Shown: positions 26,146 through 36,218, numbered from the stretch's first letter. The stretch: DNA of 64,000 nt from Agrobacterium tumefaciens str. B6 (GCF_001541315.1 NZ_LMVK01000045.1:186001-250000), one strand, 5' to 3'. The notes: generated from the sequence alone by a model not told the origin. Program-made: numbers and translations.

Positions 26146-27714
26146 TCACTTCTTTTTCGGAAAGCCGGGCAGGCCCGGCATGCCGCCAAGACCTGGCAGC
26201 TTGGCGCTGCCGAGGCCCGGCAATCCGCCCGGCATGCCGCCGAGGCCGGGCATCCCGCCCGGCTTGCCGAGACCGGCGGCTTCTGCCTGCTTCTGGAGCG
26301 CTTCAAGCTGCTTCGGATCGATGTTCGACAGATCAGGCATGCCGCCGCCAAGACCACCGAGGCCCATCTTGCCGGCAAGGCCGCCCATCATCTGCTTCAT
26401 GATGCCGCCTTTGCCCTTGCCGCCCATGGCCTTCATCATGTCGGCCATGCCGCGATGCATCTTCAGAAGCTTGTTGATTTCAGCGGCATCGGTGCCGGAA
26501 CCGGCGGCGATGCGCCTCTTTCGGCTGTGCTTCAGAATATCGGGATTGGCGCGTTCCGCCTTGGTCATCGACGAGATGATGGCGATCTGGCGGTCGAACA
26601 TCTTGTCGTTGAGGCCAGCGGAAGCCATCTTGTCCTTCATGCCGGCCATGCCGGGCATCAGCCCCATGATGCCGCCCATGCCGCCCATCTTCTTCATCTG
26701 GGCAAGCTGGTCGGAGAGATCGTTGAGGTCGAACTTGCCCTTGGCCATCTTCTCGGCCATGGCACGGGCTTTTTCCGCATCGATGTTCTCGGCGGCCTTC
26801 TCGACCAGCGAGACGATGTCGCCCATGCCGAGAATACGGTCGGCGATACGGCGCGGATGGAACTCGTCGAGTTCGTTCATACGCTCGCCGATACCGATCA
26901 GCTTGATCGGCTTGCCGGTGACGGCGCGCATGGAAAGGGCGGCACCGCCGCGTCCGTCGCCGTCCATACGGGTGAGCACAAGACCGGTGATGCCGACGCG
27001 CTCATCGAAATTGCGTGCAAGGTTGACGGCGTCCTGACCGGTCAGCGAATCCGCGACGAGCAGGATTTCGTGCGGATTGGACTTCTTCTTGATGTCGGCC
27101 ATTTCCAGCATCAAGGGTTCGTCGATGTGGGTACGGCCGGCGGTGTCGAGAATGACGACGTCATGGCCGCCGAGCTTTGCAGCCTGCACGGCGCGCGCGG
27201 CGATATCTGTCGGCGACTGGCCGGCAATGACCGGCAACGTATCGACGCCGGTCTGCACGCCGAGCTGGCGAAGCTGTTCCTGTGCGGCCGGACGACGCGT
27301 GTCGAGAGATGCCATCAGCACCTTCTTCTTGTCACGGTCGGTCAGGCGCTTGGCGATCTTGCCTGTTGTCGTGGTCTTGCCCGAACCCTGCAGACCCACC
27401 ATCATGATGACGACGGGGGCGGCCGCATGCAGGTCGATCGAGACGCCTTCGGTGCCGAGCATTTCGACAAGCTCGTCATGCACGATCTTGACGACCATCT
27501 GGCCGGGCTTGATGGATTTCAGAACGGCTGCGCCGACAGCCTTTTCACGCACCTTGTCAGTGAAGGAACGCACGACTTCCAGCGCAACGTCCGCTTCCAG
27601 AAGCGCACGGCGAACCTCGCGCAGGGCGGCAGCAACATCGGCTTCCGTCAGCGCGCCACGGCCGGTCAGTCCATTCAGAATGGAACCAAGGCGGTCCTGG
27701 AGGTTTTCAAACAT
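26146..27714 (-). CDS. ffh: Signal recognition particle protein Ffh
   Basis: A 522-residue SRP54 GTPase that, with SRP RNA and FtsY, targets nascent membrane proteins to the inner membrane. The N domain starts MFENLQDRLGSILNGLTGRG. The G domain has GLQGSGKTTTTGKIAKRL, DTRRPAAQEQL, DTAGRTHID and TRMDGDGRGG. The M domain (about 300-440) is Met-rich and holds SRP RNA. The last about 50 residues are a low-complexity Gly/Met/Pro/Leu tail with repeated GGMPGL. ATG 27714 has AAGGA 8 bp upstream; the frame continues to 28344 but that stretch is leader, not coding. ftsY lies 3.7 kb away on the other strand. Confidence 0.96.
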   Translation of the reverse strand: MFENLQDRLGSILNGLTGRGALTEADVAAALREVRRALLEADVALEVVRSFTDKVREKAVGAAVLKSIKPGQMVVKIVHDELVEMLGTEGVSIDLHAAAPVVIMMVGLQGSGKTTTTGKIAKRLTDRDKKKVLMASLDTRRPAAQEQLRQLGVQTGVDTLPVIAGQSPTDIAARAVQAAKLGGHDVVILDTAGRTHIDEPLMLEMADIKKKSNPHEILLVADSLTGQDAVNLARNFDERVGITGLVLTRMDGDGRGGAALSMRAVTGKPIKLIGIGERMNELDEFHPRRIADRILGMGDIVSLVEKAAENIDAEKARAMAEKMAKGKFDLNDLSDQLAQMKKMGGMGGIMGLMPGMAGMKDKMASAGLNDKMFDRQIAIISSMTKAERANPDILKHSRKRRIAAGSGTDAAEINKLLKMHRGMADMMKAMGGKGKGGIMKQMMGGLAGKMGLGGLGGGMPDLSNIDPKQLEALQKQAEAAGLGKPGGMPGLGGMPGGLPGLGSAKLPGLGGMPGLPGFPKKK

Positions 27715-28041
27715 CGTTTCTTCCTTCTTCGTTCCGGGGTTTCCGAAACGTCGGTGCTTTCGCTGCCAAAAACAAGACGCAAAGCCAAAAAGCACCCGAG
27801 GGCGCATCGCGCTGTCGGGTGTTGACCTCCGGGATCTCTTTATACCTTTGCGGGTCCCGGTCGGCGGCTTGGAGTCGTGAAACTGCCAGCTGATTGGCGG
27901 CGATAAACAGGAAAGCGCGGGAAAAGTCAAGGCGGTGCCGGGTTTCAGGCGCGAAGGCCTGCATTTCATCTTTGCGTGATTGGTCGCCGGCCACCATTGG
28001 CGGTGCTTGAACGGCCCTCTTTCGCTCCCTATACATTTGTC
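27715..28041. other. 327-bp divergent region between ffh and the MBL-fold gene
   Basis: No frame is supported. The ffh side holds the terminator-like hairpin at 27787-27821 and, further upstream, a second dyad CCGGGA...TCCCGG (27829-27860) with TATAAA inside it on the minus strand, a possible -10 box without a good -35. I looked for the SRP RNA here because of the ffh context and did not find its conserved GGAAGGAAGCAGCC-type tip. The MBL side shows nothing specific. Confidence 0.5.
27787..27821 (-). terminator. Terminator-like hairpin in the ffh leader
   Basis: On the minus strand CACCCGA (27821-27815) pairs with TCGGGTG (27799-27793) around an inner GCGC-GAT-GCGC hairpin, followed by CTTTTTGG (T-run 27791-27787). 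It lies 73 bp upstream of the ffh start. It may attenuate ffh or end a short transcript. Confidence 0.55.
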
Positions 28042-29112
28042 ATGAACCGTCGAAAATTTTTTCGTTTTTCCGCTCTTGGCCTGCTCGCTCTGGCGGGTGG
28101 TGGCCTTTATGCCCGCCGTTCGAGCGCCAGCGCCTATTATAGCGGCCCGATCTCCGATCATTTCGACGGGATGCGCTTCTTCAACCCCGGCGGTTCGCCG
28201 CCCGGCAATTTCATGGGGCTGCTGAAATGGCGCTTCAATGGCGAGCGCGCCACATGGCCGGAAAGCTATCCGAGCCCCTTTCCCTTCGCAAAGCCGGAAG
28301 CCCGCATCGAAGGCAGGGACATGCGCGTCACCTTTGTGGGCCATGCTTCATTTCTCATCCAGACGGCGGGTTTGAATATTCTCGTCGATCCGGTGTGGTC
28401 GCAGCGCACCAGCCCTTTCAGTTTTGCCGGTCCCAAACGGGTCAATCCGCCCGGCATCCGTTTCGAGGATCTGCCGCCCATCGATCTGGTGCTGGTGACC
28501 CATAATCACTACGACCATCTGGATATGGAAACGTTGAAGCGCCTGCATGTGGCGCACAAGCCGCTTTTCATCACGCCGCTCGGCAATGACGCGATTATTC
28601 GCACCGGTGTCGAGGCGGCGCGTATCAAGGTCGGCGATTGGGGCGATGTGGTGGAGACAGGTTCGGTGAAAATTCATTTCGAACCGTGCCACCACTGGTC
28701 GGCCCGCGGTCTTAACGACCGACGCATGGCGCTCTGGGCCGCCTTCGTCATCGAAACGCCAGGCGGTAAAATCTACCATATAGGCGATACCGGCTTTCAC
28801 GAGGGCCTCAACTATCACGCCGCGCGCAAGAAGCACGGTGAGTTCCGTCTCGCCAACCTGCCTTTCGGTGCCTATGAGCCCCGTTGGTTCATGAAGGGCC
28901 AGCACCAGAACCCGGCGGAAGCCGTGGAAGGAATGAAGCTTTGCGGCGCGGCGCATGTTTGCGGGCACCATTGGGGGACAGTACAGTTGACGGACGAGGC
29001 CGTGGATGCGCCGCTTGCGGCCCTCAAGGTTGCGTTGACGGAGCAGGGGGTCGACGAAAGCCGTTTCCGGCCAATGCGTCCCGGTGAAGTTTTCGACGTG
29101 CCTTCCGTCTGA
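28042..29112 (+). CDS. MBL-fold metal-dependent hydrolase (NAPE-PLD-like), membrane-anchored or exported
   Basis: A 356-residue metallo-beta-lactamase-fold protein. The N-terminus [20 protein letters not shown] is a signal or anchor of twin-basic type. The metal site is [10 protein letters not shown] with FVGHASFLI before it, then CHHWSAR, IGDTGFH and CGHHWGT. The set resembles N-acylphosphatidylethanolamine phospholipase D and its bacterial homologues, which act on phospholipids or related phosphodiesters. ATG 28042 removes a short upstream extension lacking support. It stands alone, divergent from ffh and 122 bp before dapF. The substrate is unproven. Confidence 0.82.
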   Translation: MNRRKFFRFSALGLLALAGGGLYARRSSASAYYSGPISDHFDGMRFFNPGGSPPGNFMGLLKWRFNGERATWPESYPSPFPFAKPEARIEGRDMRVTFVGHASFLIQTAGLNILVDPVWSQRTSPFSFAGPKRVNPPGIRFEDLPPIDLVLVTHNHYDHLDMETLKRLHVAHKPLFITPLGNDAIIRTGVEAARIKVGDWGDVVETGSVKIHFEPCHHWSARGLNDRRMALWAAFVIETPGGKIYHIGDTGFHEGLNYHAARKKHGEFRLANLPFGAYEPRWFMKGQHQNPAEAVEGMKLCGAAHVCGHHWGTVQLTDEAVDAPLAALKVALTEQGVDESRFRPMRPGEVFDVPSV

Positions 29113-29234
29113 CCGCAGCCCCGTTTGCGCCGCAACAGTCTGGTAATTTGCCGGTCTTTCCGCCATATAGGGCGAAAGCGCGGGGCAAATCCCGAATGCA
29201 AACCGGTTTTCAGACAGTTTTCAGGTTTAAGGCG

Positions 29235-30137
29235 ATGGCGGATACGGTCGAATTTGCGAAGATGAACGGGCTTGGCAACAAGATCCTCGTTATCGACATG
29301 CGCGGCCGTAAAGATATGGTCACGCCGGAGGCGGCGATTGCGCTGAACGCCGATGCTGCCACACAGTTCGACCAGATCATGGCGATCCACGATCCGCGTG
29401 TTGGCGGCACGGATGCCTTCATCGATATTCTCAATTGCGACGGCACGAAGGCGCAGGCCTGCGGCAATGGCACGCGCTGCGTGGTGCAGGCGCTGTCTTC
29501 CGAAACGGGCAAGACTAGCTTCACCTTCCAGACGGTGGCGGGCATCCTGAACGCCGTCGAACATGAAGATGGCATGATATCAGTCGATATGGGCCTGCCG
29601 CGGTTCCGCTGGAGCGACATTCCGCTTTCGGAGGAGTTCCACGATACCAGCCGCATCGAATTGCAGATTGGCCCGATCGATGCGCCGATCCTGCACTCGC
29701 CTGCTGTGATGTCCATGGGCAATCCGCACGCGATCTTCTGGGTGGATCGTGATCCGATGGAATTCGACCTCGAACGTTTCGGGCCGCTGCTCGAAAACCA
29801 TCCGATGTTTCCGGAGAAGGCCAATATCACGCTGGCGCAGGTGATTTCCGACAGTGCGCTTCGCACCCGCACCTGGGAGCGCGGCGCAGGGCTGACACTC
29901 GCCTGCGGTTCGGCCGCCTGCGCATCAGCCGTTTCCGCCGCCCGCACCGGCCGTACCGGCCGGAAGGTCACCATCGATGTCGCCTCCAGCCCCATCCGCG
30001 TGCCGCTGACCATCGACTGGCGTGAGGACAATCACGTCATCATGACCGGCCCTGCCGAATGGGAATGGTCCGGCATGGTCGATCCCGTTACCGGCGTCTG
30101 GTCGCGTGATGCTGCGGCCGAACAGGGGGCCGTATGA
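29235..30137 (+). CDS. dapF: Diaminopimelate epimerase
   Basis: A 300-residue cofactor-independent racemase that turns LL- into meso-diaminopimelate for lysine and peptidoglycan. The two catalytic cysteines are in [11 protein letters not shown] and [10 protein letters not shown], and the first strand is [20 protein letters not shown] 29235 is chosen for the standard N-terminus; the open frame reaches back to 29148 without a ribosome site. Its last 4 bp overlap the mtaB start. It opens the dapF-mtaB-ftsY-yciB-UPF0314 run, whose close spacing suggests one transcript. Confidence 0.95.
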   Translation: MADTVEFAKMNGLGNKILVIDMRGRKDMVTPEAAIALNADAATQFDQIMAIHDPRVGGTDAFIDILNCDGTKAQACGNGTRCVVQALSSETGKTSFTFQTVAGILNAVEHEDGMISVDMGLPRFRWSDIPLSEEFHDTSRIELQIGPIDAPILHSPAVMSMGNPHAIFWVDRDPMEFDLERFGPLLENHPMFPEKANITLAQVISDSALRTRTWERGAGLTLACGSAACASAVSAARTGRTGRKVTIDVASSPIRVPLTIDWREDNHVIMTGPAEWEWSGMVDPVTGVWSRDAAAEQGAV

Positions 30138-31408
30138 GTGGCGTCGAGGTCATAACCTTCGGCTGCCGTCTCAACACCTATGAATCGGAAGTGATGCGGG
30201 CGGAGGCCGAAAAAGCCGGGCTCAACAATGCCGTGCTGGTCAATACCTGTGCCGTGACGGGCGAGGCGGTGCGTCAGGCGCGCCAGGCCATCCGCCGCGC
30301 ACGGCGCGACAATCCGCATGCACGCATCATTGTTACCGGCTGCGCCGCACAGACGGAAAAACAGACCTTTGCCGAAATGCCCGAGGTGGATGCGGTGCTG
30401 GGCAATGAGGAAAAGCTGAAAAGCGCCTCCTATCGCGCGCTACCGGATTTCGGCGTCTCGGCGGAAGAAAAGCTGCGCGTCAACGACATCATGAGCATCA
30501 AGGCGACAGCGCCGCAGATGGTGAAGCACATAGACGGGCATGTGCGCGCCTTCATTCAGGTACAGAATGGCTGCGATCATCGCTGCACCTTCTGCATCAT
30601 TCCTTATGGGCGCGGCAATTCGCGCTCGGTGCCCATGGGTGCGGTTGTGGATCAGGCGCGCAGGCTGACGGAAAGCGGCTATTGCGAAATCGTGCTGACC
30701 GGGGTGGATGCGACCAGCTATGGCGCTGACCTGCCCGGTGAGCCGTCGCTTGGTTATCTTGCCAAGACATTGCTGAAGCAGGTGCCGGATATTCTGCGCC
30801 TGCGCCTTTCCTCCATCGATAGTATCGAGGCCGATCATCATCTCATGGATCTGATTGCTGATGAGCCGCGTTTCATGCCGCATCTGCACCTGTCCCTCCA
30901 GCATGGCGACGACATGATCCTGAAACGCATGAAACGCCGCCATTCACGGGCCGATGCCATCCGCTTCTGTCGCGACGTGCGGGCGCTGCGGCCGGAGATC
31001 GCCTTCGGCGCGGATATGATCGCCGGTTTTCCGACAGAGACGGAAGAGATGTTCGAAAATGCCGCGACGCTGGCGGAGGAATGCGGCATTTCCAGCCTGC
31101 ATGTGTTTCCCTACAGCCCGCGTGCCGGCACACCTGCCGCTCGCATGCCGCAGCTTGACCGCGCGCTGGTGAAGGAGCGGGCGGCGAGGCTTCGTGAACG
31201 CAGTGAGGCGCTGCGGCTCGCGCATCTGCAGGGCATGGTCGGTTCGGTGCAGACGATTCTTGTTGAAAACAACGGTTTTGCCCATACCGACAATTTCACG
31301 CTGGTGGCGGCGCCTGATCTTCCTGCGCGCACTCTTGCGCAGGTTGCGATTACCGGCCACAACGGCAAACATCTGAACATGAAGCTTCTGGCGGCAAATG
31401 CGGCCTGA
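30134..31408 (+). CDS. mtaB: tRNA (N6-threonylcarbamoyladenosine(37)-C2)-methylthiotransferase
   Basis: A 424-residue radical-SAM enzyme that adds a methylthio group to t6A37 of ANN-decoding tRNAs. The N-terminal UPF0004 domain has the three cluster cysteines in [20 protein letters not shown] and VTGCAAQTE. The radical-SAM cluster is [15 protein letters not shown]. The C-terminal TRAM region is short (from [15 protein letters not shown]). The MtaB assignment over MiaB or RimO rests on the N-terminal GCRLN form. It shares ATGA with the end of dapF, so translation is coupled. Confidence 0.9.
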   Translation: MSGVEVITFGCRLNTYESEVMRAEAEKAGLNNAVLVNTCAVTGEAVRQARQAIRRARRDNPHARIIVTGCAAQTEKQTFAEMPEVDAVLGNEEKLKSASYRALPDFGVSAEEKLRVNDIMSIKATAPQMVKHIDGHVRAFIQVQNGCDHRCTFCIIPYGRGNSRSVPMGAVVDQARRLTESGYCEIVLTGVDATSYGADLPGEPSLGYLAKTLLKQVPDILRLRLSSIDSIEADHHLMDLIADEPRFMPHLHLSLQHGDDMILKRMKRRHSRADAIRFCRDVRALRPEIAFGADMIAGFPTETEEMFENAATLAEECGISSLHVFPYSPRAGTPAARMPQLDRALVKERAARLRERSEALRLAHLQGMVGSVQTILVENNGFAHTDNFTLVAAPDLPARTLAQVAITGHNGKHLNMKLLAANAA

Positions 31409-31440
31409 GGCGGCTAAAGAGAAAAGACACGGGAACGACC

Positions 31441-32877
31441 ATGGCCCTCGGCTTCATCAAAAAAGTCTTTTCGTTCGGCAAGGACAAGGCCGCAACGGAA
31501 GAGCGGCCGCAAGAGGATGCCGCGTCTGAGCGCGGCAATGAAAACGCCTCCTTCGAAGCGGCGCTGAGCGACGCCGAAGCGCATGGCACTGTCGACAAGG
31601 ACCCGGTTTCCGAACTGGAGATGGAGACGGCCGGTGGCCCGGCCCCGGACGAAGCGACGGGTGTAGTTCTCTCCGAAGAAGATGAGCAAGAGGACGCACC
31701 GCTTCTTCCCGGTGCCGAGCTTTCCGGCGATATGGGCGTGGTGCCATTGTCGTTGCTACAGGCGGAAGCAGCCGCTGAAGAGCAGGACGATGCTTTGCCG
31801 GAAGCAGCGGATGTCGTGCTGGATACGGATGCGATGGATGCGCTGCTCGACGAGGCGGAAGCCGCGAGCGCGGTCGAACCCCCTGCGGTTCCCACGGCTC
31901 TGCCCAAGGGTTTTTCGTCGGCAAGTGAACGGCAGGAGCCTGCGCCTGTAGCACCGCAGGTAAAACTGACATGGTTTCAGCGCCTGCGCGCCGGGCTTTC
32001 CCGCACGTCGTCGCAGCTGACGACGCAGATTTCGGCGCTCTTCACCAAGCGCAAGCTGGATGAGGACACGCTCGATGAGCTGGAAGATCTTCTCATCCAG
32101 TCCGATCTGGGTGTCGAGACCGCCATGCGCATCACCGGCGCCCTGTCTTCCGAACGTTACGGCAAGGATGTCAGCGGCGAAGATGTGGCGCGCATCATGG
32201 CGGGCGAGATCACCAAGGTCCTGAAGCCTGTCGCCAAGCCGCTGGAACTCGATCTCTCGCACAAGCCGCATGTCATTCTCGTCGTCGGCGTGAACGGTAC
32301 CGGCAAGACGACCACTATCGGCAAGCTTGCCGCCAAGCTCTCGGGCTCTGGCCTCAAGGTCATGCTTGCGGCCGGCGATACCTTCCGCGCGGCGGCCATC
32401 GAACAGCTCAAGATCTGGGCTGATCGGACCGGTTCGCAATTCATCGGTACCAAGCTCGGCGCAGATGCGGCTGGGCTTGCCTACGACGCTTATGAGCAAG
32501 CGCGGGCGCAAAAAAGCGATGTGCTCATCATCGATACGGCCGGCCGTCTGCAGAACAAGACGGAACTGATGGCGGAGCTGGAAAAGATCGTGCGCGTGCT
32601 CGGCAAACTCGATCCGGATGCGCCGCACACCGTGCTGCAGACGCTGGATGCGACGACCGGCCAGAACGCGATGAACCAGGTGGAAATATTCCGCAATGTC
32701 GCGGGCGTTTCGGGCCTGATTATGACAAAATTGGATGGCACGGCGCGGGGCGGTATCCTCGTCGCCATCGCTGCCAAACACAAGCTGCCGGTTTATTTCA
32801 TCGGCGTGGGTGAAGGTGTTGATGATCTGGAGCCCTTCGAGGCGGAAGATTTCGCCAAGGCCATTGCGGGAGTGTGA
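31441..32877 (+). CDS. ftsY: Signal recognition particle receptor FtsY
   Basis: A 478-residue SRP receptor GTPase. Residues about 20-170 are an acidic, Glu/Ala-rich A domain that aids membrane association. The NG domain follows, from [18 protein letters not shown], with [37 protein letters not shown] and [10 protein letters not shown]; it ends [20 protein letters not shown]. It binds Ffh at the membrane, and ffh is 3.7 kb away. ATG 31441 lies 32 bp after mtaB. The stop overlaps a GTG that could start yciB, but the ATG 6 bp later is better placed. Confidence 0.95.
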   Translation: MALGFIKKVFSFGKDKAATEERPQEDAASERGNENASFEAALSDAEAHGTVDKDPVSELEMETAGGPAPDEATGVVLSEEDEQEDAPLLPGAELSGDMGVVPLSLLQAEAAAEEQDDALPEAADVVLDTDAMDALLDEAEAASAVEPPAVPTALPKGFSSASERQEPAPVAPQVKLTWFQRLRAGLSRTSSQLTTQISALFTKRKLDEDTLDELEDLLIQSDLGVETAMRITGALSSERYGKDVSGEDVARIMAGEITKVLKPVAKPLELDLSHKPHVILVVGVNGTGKTTTIGKLAAKLSGSGLKVMLAAGDTFRAAAIEQLKIWADRTGSQFIGTKLGADAAGLAYDAYEQARAQKSDVLIIDTAGRLQNKTELMAELEKIVRVLGKLDPDAPHTVLQTLDATTGQNAMNQVEIFRNVAGVSGLIMTKLDGTARGGILVAIAAKHKLPVYFIGVGEGVDDLEPFEAEDFAKAIAGV

Positions 32878-32879
32878 GT

Positions 32880-33530
32880 ATGGATATTGAAAGCAATTCC
32901 AAGGAAAGCGAAAAGATGGTGGCGGAAATCAGCCCGCTCCTGAAATTCGTGCTCGAGCTTGGCCCGCTCATGGTGTTCTTCTTCGCCAATTCCCGCGGCG
33001 AATGGCTGGCCTCCACCTTCCCCGTGCTGACGGAATTCGGCGGGCCGATCTTCATTGCCACCGGCCTGTTCATGATCGCAACGGCGCTGGCTCTCTCGGT
33101 TTCATGGGTGCTGACGCGGAAACTGCCGATCATGCCGCTGATATCAGGCATCGTGGTGTTCGTCTTCGGCGCGCTGACCTTGTGGCTGCAGAACGACACT
33201 TTCATCAAGATGAAGCCGACCATCGTCAACACGCTGTTCGGCGTCATTCTGCTGGGCGGCCTGTTCTTCGGGCAATCGCTGCTGGGTTACGTCTTCAATT
33301 CGGCCTTCAGGCTGACGGATGAGGGCTGGCGCAAGCTGACGCTGCGCTGGGGCGTGTTTTTTCTCTTCCTTGCGGTGATGAACGAGGTTGTGTGGCGCAT
33401 GTTCACCACCGACACCTGGGTCGCCTTCAAGGTGTGGGGCACGATGCCGATCACCATCGTCTTCACCATGGCGCAAATGCCGCTCGTCATGCGCCATTCG
33501 CTGGAACCGCTCAACAAGGACGAAAAATGA
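32880..33530 (+). CDS. yciB: Inner-membrane septation protein YciB/IspZ family
   Basis: A 216-residue protein with five or six membrane spans, of the intracellular septation protein A family that influences cell division and envelope synthesis. Family signatures are [18 protein letters not shown] at the N-terminus, [15 protein letters not shown] [20 protein letters not shown], and the C-terminal [22 protein letters not shown] 32880 is chosen because GGGAG lies 7 bp upstream, whereas the GTG at 32874 would be too close. It lies 2 bp after ftsY and overlaps the next gene by 4 bp. Confidence 0.88.
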   Translation: MDIESNSKESEKMVAEISPLLKFVLELGPLMVFFFANSRGEWLASTFPVLTEFGGPIFIATGLFMIATALALSVSWVLTRKLPIMPLISGIVVFVFGALTLWLQNDTFIKMKPTIVNTLFGVILLGGLFFGQSLLGYVFNSAFRLTDEGWRKLTLRWGVFFLFLAVMNEVVWRMFTTDTWVAFKVWGTMPITIVFTMAQMPLVMRHSLEPLNKDEK

Positions 33531-34123
33531 CAATTGCAGAGATGTCGGCTTCCCGTTCGCGCTCGCTTAAATGGTTCGGCGTGGCCGCCGGCCTGCTTCT
33601 TCTGCAGATCGTCATCCTCTACGCCATGGGCCGCATTCCGATCTGCGAATGCGGTTATGTGAAGTTGTTCGAGCCGGGCGTGAACACGCCGGGCAATTCC
33701 CAGCATCTGGCCGACTGGTATACGCCCTCGCATATCATTCACGGCTTCCTGTTCTACTGGTTCGCCTGGCTGCTCTTTCGCAACAAACCGCTTTCCATGC
33801 GGCTGTCACTTGCGGTTCTGGTGGAAGCGGCATGGGAAATCCTTGAAAACTCGCCTCTCATCATCGATCGTTACCGCACCGCGACCATGGCGCTGGGTTA
33901 CACCGGCGACAGCATCCTTAACTCGGCGATGGACACGGTTTTTATGGTGCTGGGTTTCCTCTTCGCCGCCCGCGTGCCGGTGTGGCTGACGGTTGTGATC
34001 GCCATCTTCTTCGAAATCTTCACCGGCTGGCTAATCCGCGATAATCTGACGCTGAACGTCGTCATGCTGGTCTGGCCTGTGGAGGCGATCAAGGAATGGC
34101 AGAACGCGCTCCCGCAAATGTGA
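33527..34123 (+). CDS. UPF0314 (DUF2585) family membrane protein
   Basis: A 198-residue protein with four or five predicted membrane spans, first at about residues 15-35. Conserved-looking blocks are [20 protein letters not shown], with two Cys in a short periplasmic or cytoplasmic loop, [15 protein letters not shown], and [18 protein letters not shown]. The family is found mainly in Rhizobiales and related Alphaproteobacteria and has no known function. The many His, Asp and Glu residues next to membrane spans could bind metal, but that is a guess. ATGA overlap with yciB argues for a linked envelope role. Confidence 0.82.
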   Translation: MTIAEMSASRSRSLKWFGVAAGLLLLQIVILYAMGRIPICECGYVKLFEPGVNTPGNSQHLADWYTPSHIIHGFLFYWFAWLLFRNKPLSMRLSLAVLVEAAWEILENSPLIIDRYRTATMALGYTGDSILNSAMDTVFMVLGFLFAARVPVWLTVVIAIFFEIFTGWLIRDNLTLNVVMLVWPVEAIKEWQNALPQM

Positions 34124-34241
34124 ACGCAGCTGCCGGGATTTTGGCCGGGATGAGCTGAAACCACGCGAGACATGTAGGCTTTCTTAAGGGCATTGCGGTA
34201 TCGTCCGGGTTCAAAGACCCGTCTCTTCCTGGCAGAACCCG

Positions 34242-35424
34242 TTGCAAGATAATTTCGCCTATCTTCTCCCCTTCATCATGCTGACATTCGGCGTGGTGTT
34301 CCTGTTCCTGCAGAGGATCGGTCACGCTTCCGCCCGCTATTGGGGTATCGGATATCTTTCGGCGGCCTTTGGTTTTGCGACGCCTCTGGTGCTCGGTGGC
34401 CTGCCTTTCGAAGTCCAGGCGATCCTTTCGAACCTGTTGTTCTTCTCCGCCTTCTTCCTCTATGGCCATGCGCTGCTTACCCATTTTGGCCGGCCGCTTC
34501 ATACCGCGGCCCGATTGTCGATCGTTGTGGTTGCGGTGTTGCTGGTCTCTTTCCATGTTTTCATCACGCCGGATCTGAAGCGCGAGCTCGTCATTGGCGA
34601 TCTCGTCTGCGCCCTTTTGCTTGCGATCCCGGTCTGGCTCGTGCGAAAGCGCCCCGTCGCGCTCGCCGACAGGCTGATGGTGGGAATTGCCTGTCTTGTG
34701 GTGGTGGAAACGCTGGTGCGCATCGGCATGCTGCTGGTGATGACGCCGGGGGGCTCGATGATAGAGCTCAGCGAATTCTTCGAGTCGGATTATGCCTTCT
34801 ACATGCAGCTCGCCGCGAGCATTTTCGGCTTCCTGCTTGCGCTTTCCGTGCTCGCGAGCCAGATTTCCGTCACCGTCGACCGTCATCTGCATGCGGCGGA
34901 GCATGACCCTCTGACTGACGTGCTGAACCGCCGCGGCTTCGACCGGCGTGTTCCCGATTTTCGCAACGATACGCCTGAGGGTGCGGTCATTGCCTGCGAC
35001 ATAGATCATTTCAAGCGCATCAACGACGTCTACGGCCATGCGGCCGGTGATATCGTGCTCATCGGCCTTTCCGATCTTCTCAGACGAAACGCGCCCGGGG
35101 ATGCGCTGGTGGCGCGCTTTGGCGGTGAGGAATTCGTTGTCTTCCTGCCCGGCCAGACGGCCGCCGCAGCCGGGCAGCTTGCCAATAGCATGCGTACAGG
35201 TCTCTCGTCGCTCGATTGGCGCAACCGGGGTGTAAGCAGCCAGATAACGGCAAGCTTCGGTGTTTCGGCCGTCGCAAAGGGGGGATCATTCCATCCACGA
35301 CGCCATCAAGCGTGCCGATGACAGTCTTTATGCCGCAAAACATGGCGGTCGCGACCAAGTCGTGCTGGAAGGCATGCGTCTGCCGGCTGAAGGCCCGTCG
35401 CTGAGGGTCGTTACCAAGGGGTGA
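34242..35424 (+). pseudogene. Membrane diguanylate cyclase (GGDEF) with a +1 frameshift in a G6 run
   Basis: A protein with five or six N-terminal spans (about 1-200) and a GGDEF domain. The active-site motif is GGEEF at residues 294-298 (ARFGGEEFVVF), so the enzyme would make c-di-GMP. The frame stops at 35321 after an aberrant tail. If one G is removed from the run at 35279-35284, translation continues as SIHDAIKRADDSLYAAKHGG, the normal last part of a GGDEF domain, to TGA 35422-35424, giving 393 residues. The residues where the inhibitory RxxD site should be read PGDA, so feedback by c-di-GMP may be absent. The start is probably TTG 34242. It could be a mutation, a phase-variable tract or a sequencing error. 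Confidence 0.82.
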
Positions 35425-35441
35425 TGCCTTGCGGGAGCGGG

Positions 35442-36044
35442 TTATTTCCCCGCTGCGGCCGCGATCGCTGGCAGCAGGTCCCGTTCGACGCTGCGGGCAT
35501 CGAAGGGGCCGACCTTTTTATAGAGGATCGTGCCGTCCGCGCCGACCAGATAACTTTCGGGAATGCCATAGACACCCCAGTCAATAGCAGCCTTGCCGTT
35601 CGGATCGACGCCTATCGCAGCAAATGGATTACCGAGCTCGCCGAGGAAGCGCAGCGCATTATCCTGCTTGTCCTTGTAATTGATGCCGACGACGGTGATG
35701 CGGTCGTCCTTCGCCAATTCCTGAAGCAGCGGATGCTCCTGCCGGCAGGGAATGCACCAGGAAGCGAAGACGTTGACCAGCGTCAGCTTGCCTTTGATGG
35801 CGGCATCGGTCAGCGCCGGAAGGTTCGAGCCCTCCAGCGGCGGCAGCGACAGGGCGGGTGCCTTAGTGCCGATAAGCGCCGAGGGAATGGCGCTGATGTC
35901 AAGCCCGTTCACGTCCTGATCGTAGAGCATCTTGCCGGCGATGAGGGCGAAACCGCCAAACAGCAGCAACGGGAGAAGCGCCAGCGCATAACGTGTACGG
36001 CCCGTCGTTTTGGCTTTTGTGTCGTCCCGGTTGGCCTGCGTCAT
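35442..36044 (-). CDS. ccmG: Thiol:disulfide interchange protein CcmG/DsbE
   Basis: A 200-residue periplasmic thioredoxin held by one N-terminal anchor (about residues 19-38). The redox centre is WCIPC (Cys97 and Cys100) in VNVFASWCIPCRQEHP. A cis-Pro region follows at YGIPESYLVG. It reduces apocytochrome c cysteines so that heme can be ligated. It is the last gene of the ccmABCDG cluster; its ATG overlaps the ccmD stop by 4 bp. It is convergent with the frameshifted cyclase, 17 bp away. Confidence 0.93.
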   Translation of the reverse strand: MTQANRDDTKAKTTGRTRYALALLPLLLFGGFALIAGKMLYDQDVNGLDISAIPSALIGTKAPALSLPPLEGSNLPALTDAAIKGKLTLVNVFASWCIPCRQEHPLLQELAKDDRITVVGINYKDKQDNALRFLGELGNPFAAIGVDPNGKAAIDWGVYGIPESYLVGADGTILYKKVGPFDARSVERDLLPAIAAAAGK

Positions 36045-36214
36045 TGCGCGTCACCTGCGGAACCGGCTCTTGCCCTGCGGCGCACACCGGAGGCCTCCAG
36101 TTCCTTCAGTTCCCGTTTGCGTGCCTGACCGTCCACGACGACCCAGGCGATGAGACAGAGAACGACAAGGCCCGTCGCCGCATAGGACATTCCGATATAA
36201 AAGGCGTGTGTCAT
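36041..36214 (-). CDS. ccmD: Heme exporter protein CcmD
   Basis: A 57-residue protein with one membrane span (about 8-27, YIGMSYAATGLVVLCLIAWV) and a basic cytoplasmic tail (ARKRELKELEASGVRRR). This is the usual form of CcmD, which holds the CcmABC-CcmE complex together. The ATG at 36214 (MTHAFYIG) gives the normal size; the open frame upstream overlaps ccmC. It lies 4 bp after ccmC and overlaps ccmG by 4 bp, so the three genes are translationally coupled. Confidence 0.88.
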   Translation of the reverse strand: MTHAFYIGMSYAATGLVVLCLIAWVVVDGQARKRELKELEASGVRRRARAGSAGDAQ

Positions 36215-36218
36215 CCCC

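Noticed and set aside
24698..27037. 779-codon open frame on the plus strand
   Set aside because: It lies antisense to rimM, rpsP, the chorismate mutase and ffh, all with clear family motifs. Its translation is Pro/Arg/Ser-rich and has no recognisable domain; it results from GC-rich codon bias.
25936..27825. 629-codon open frame on the plus strand, rich in His, Ala and Gly
   Set aside because: It is the antisense of ffh and its leader. The His/Ala composition is what the reverse complement of Met/Gly-rich codons gives.
27715..28041. Possible SRP (4.5S) RNA gene near ffh
   Set aside because: The conserved apical loop sequence (GGAAGGAAGCAGCC-like) was not found on either strand in this gap.
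27715..28344. 210-codon N-terminal extension of ffh
   Set aside because: The SRP54 N domain begins at MFENLQDRL with a good ribosome site. The extension runs through a terminator-like hairpin and antisense to the MBL gene.
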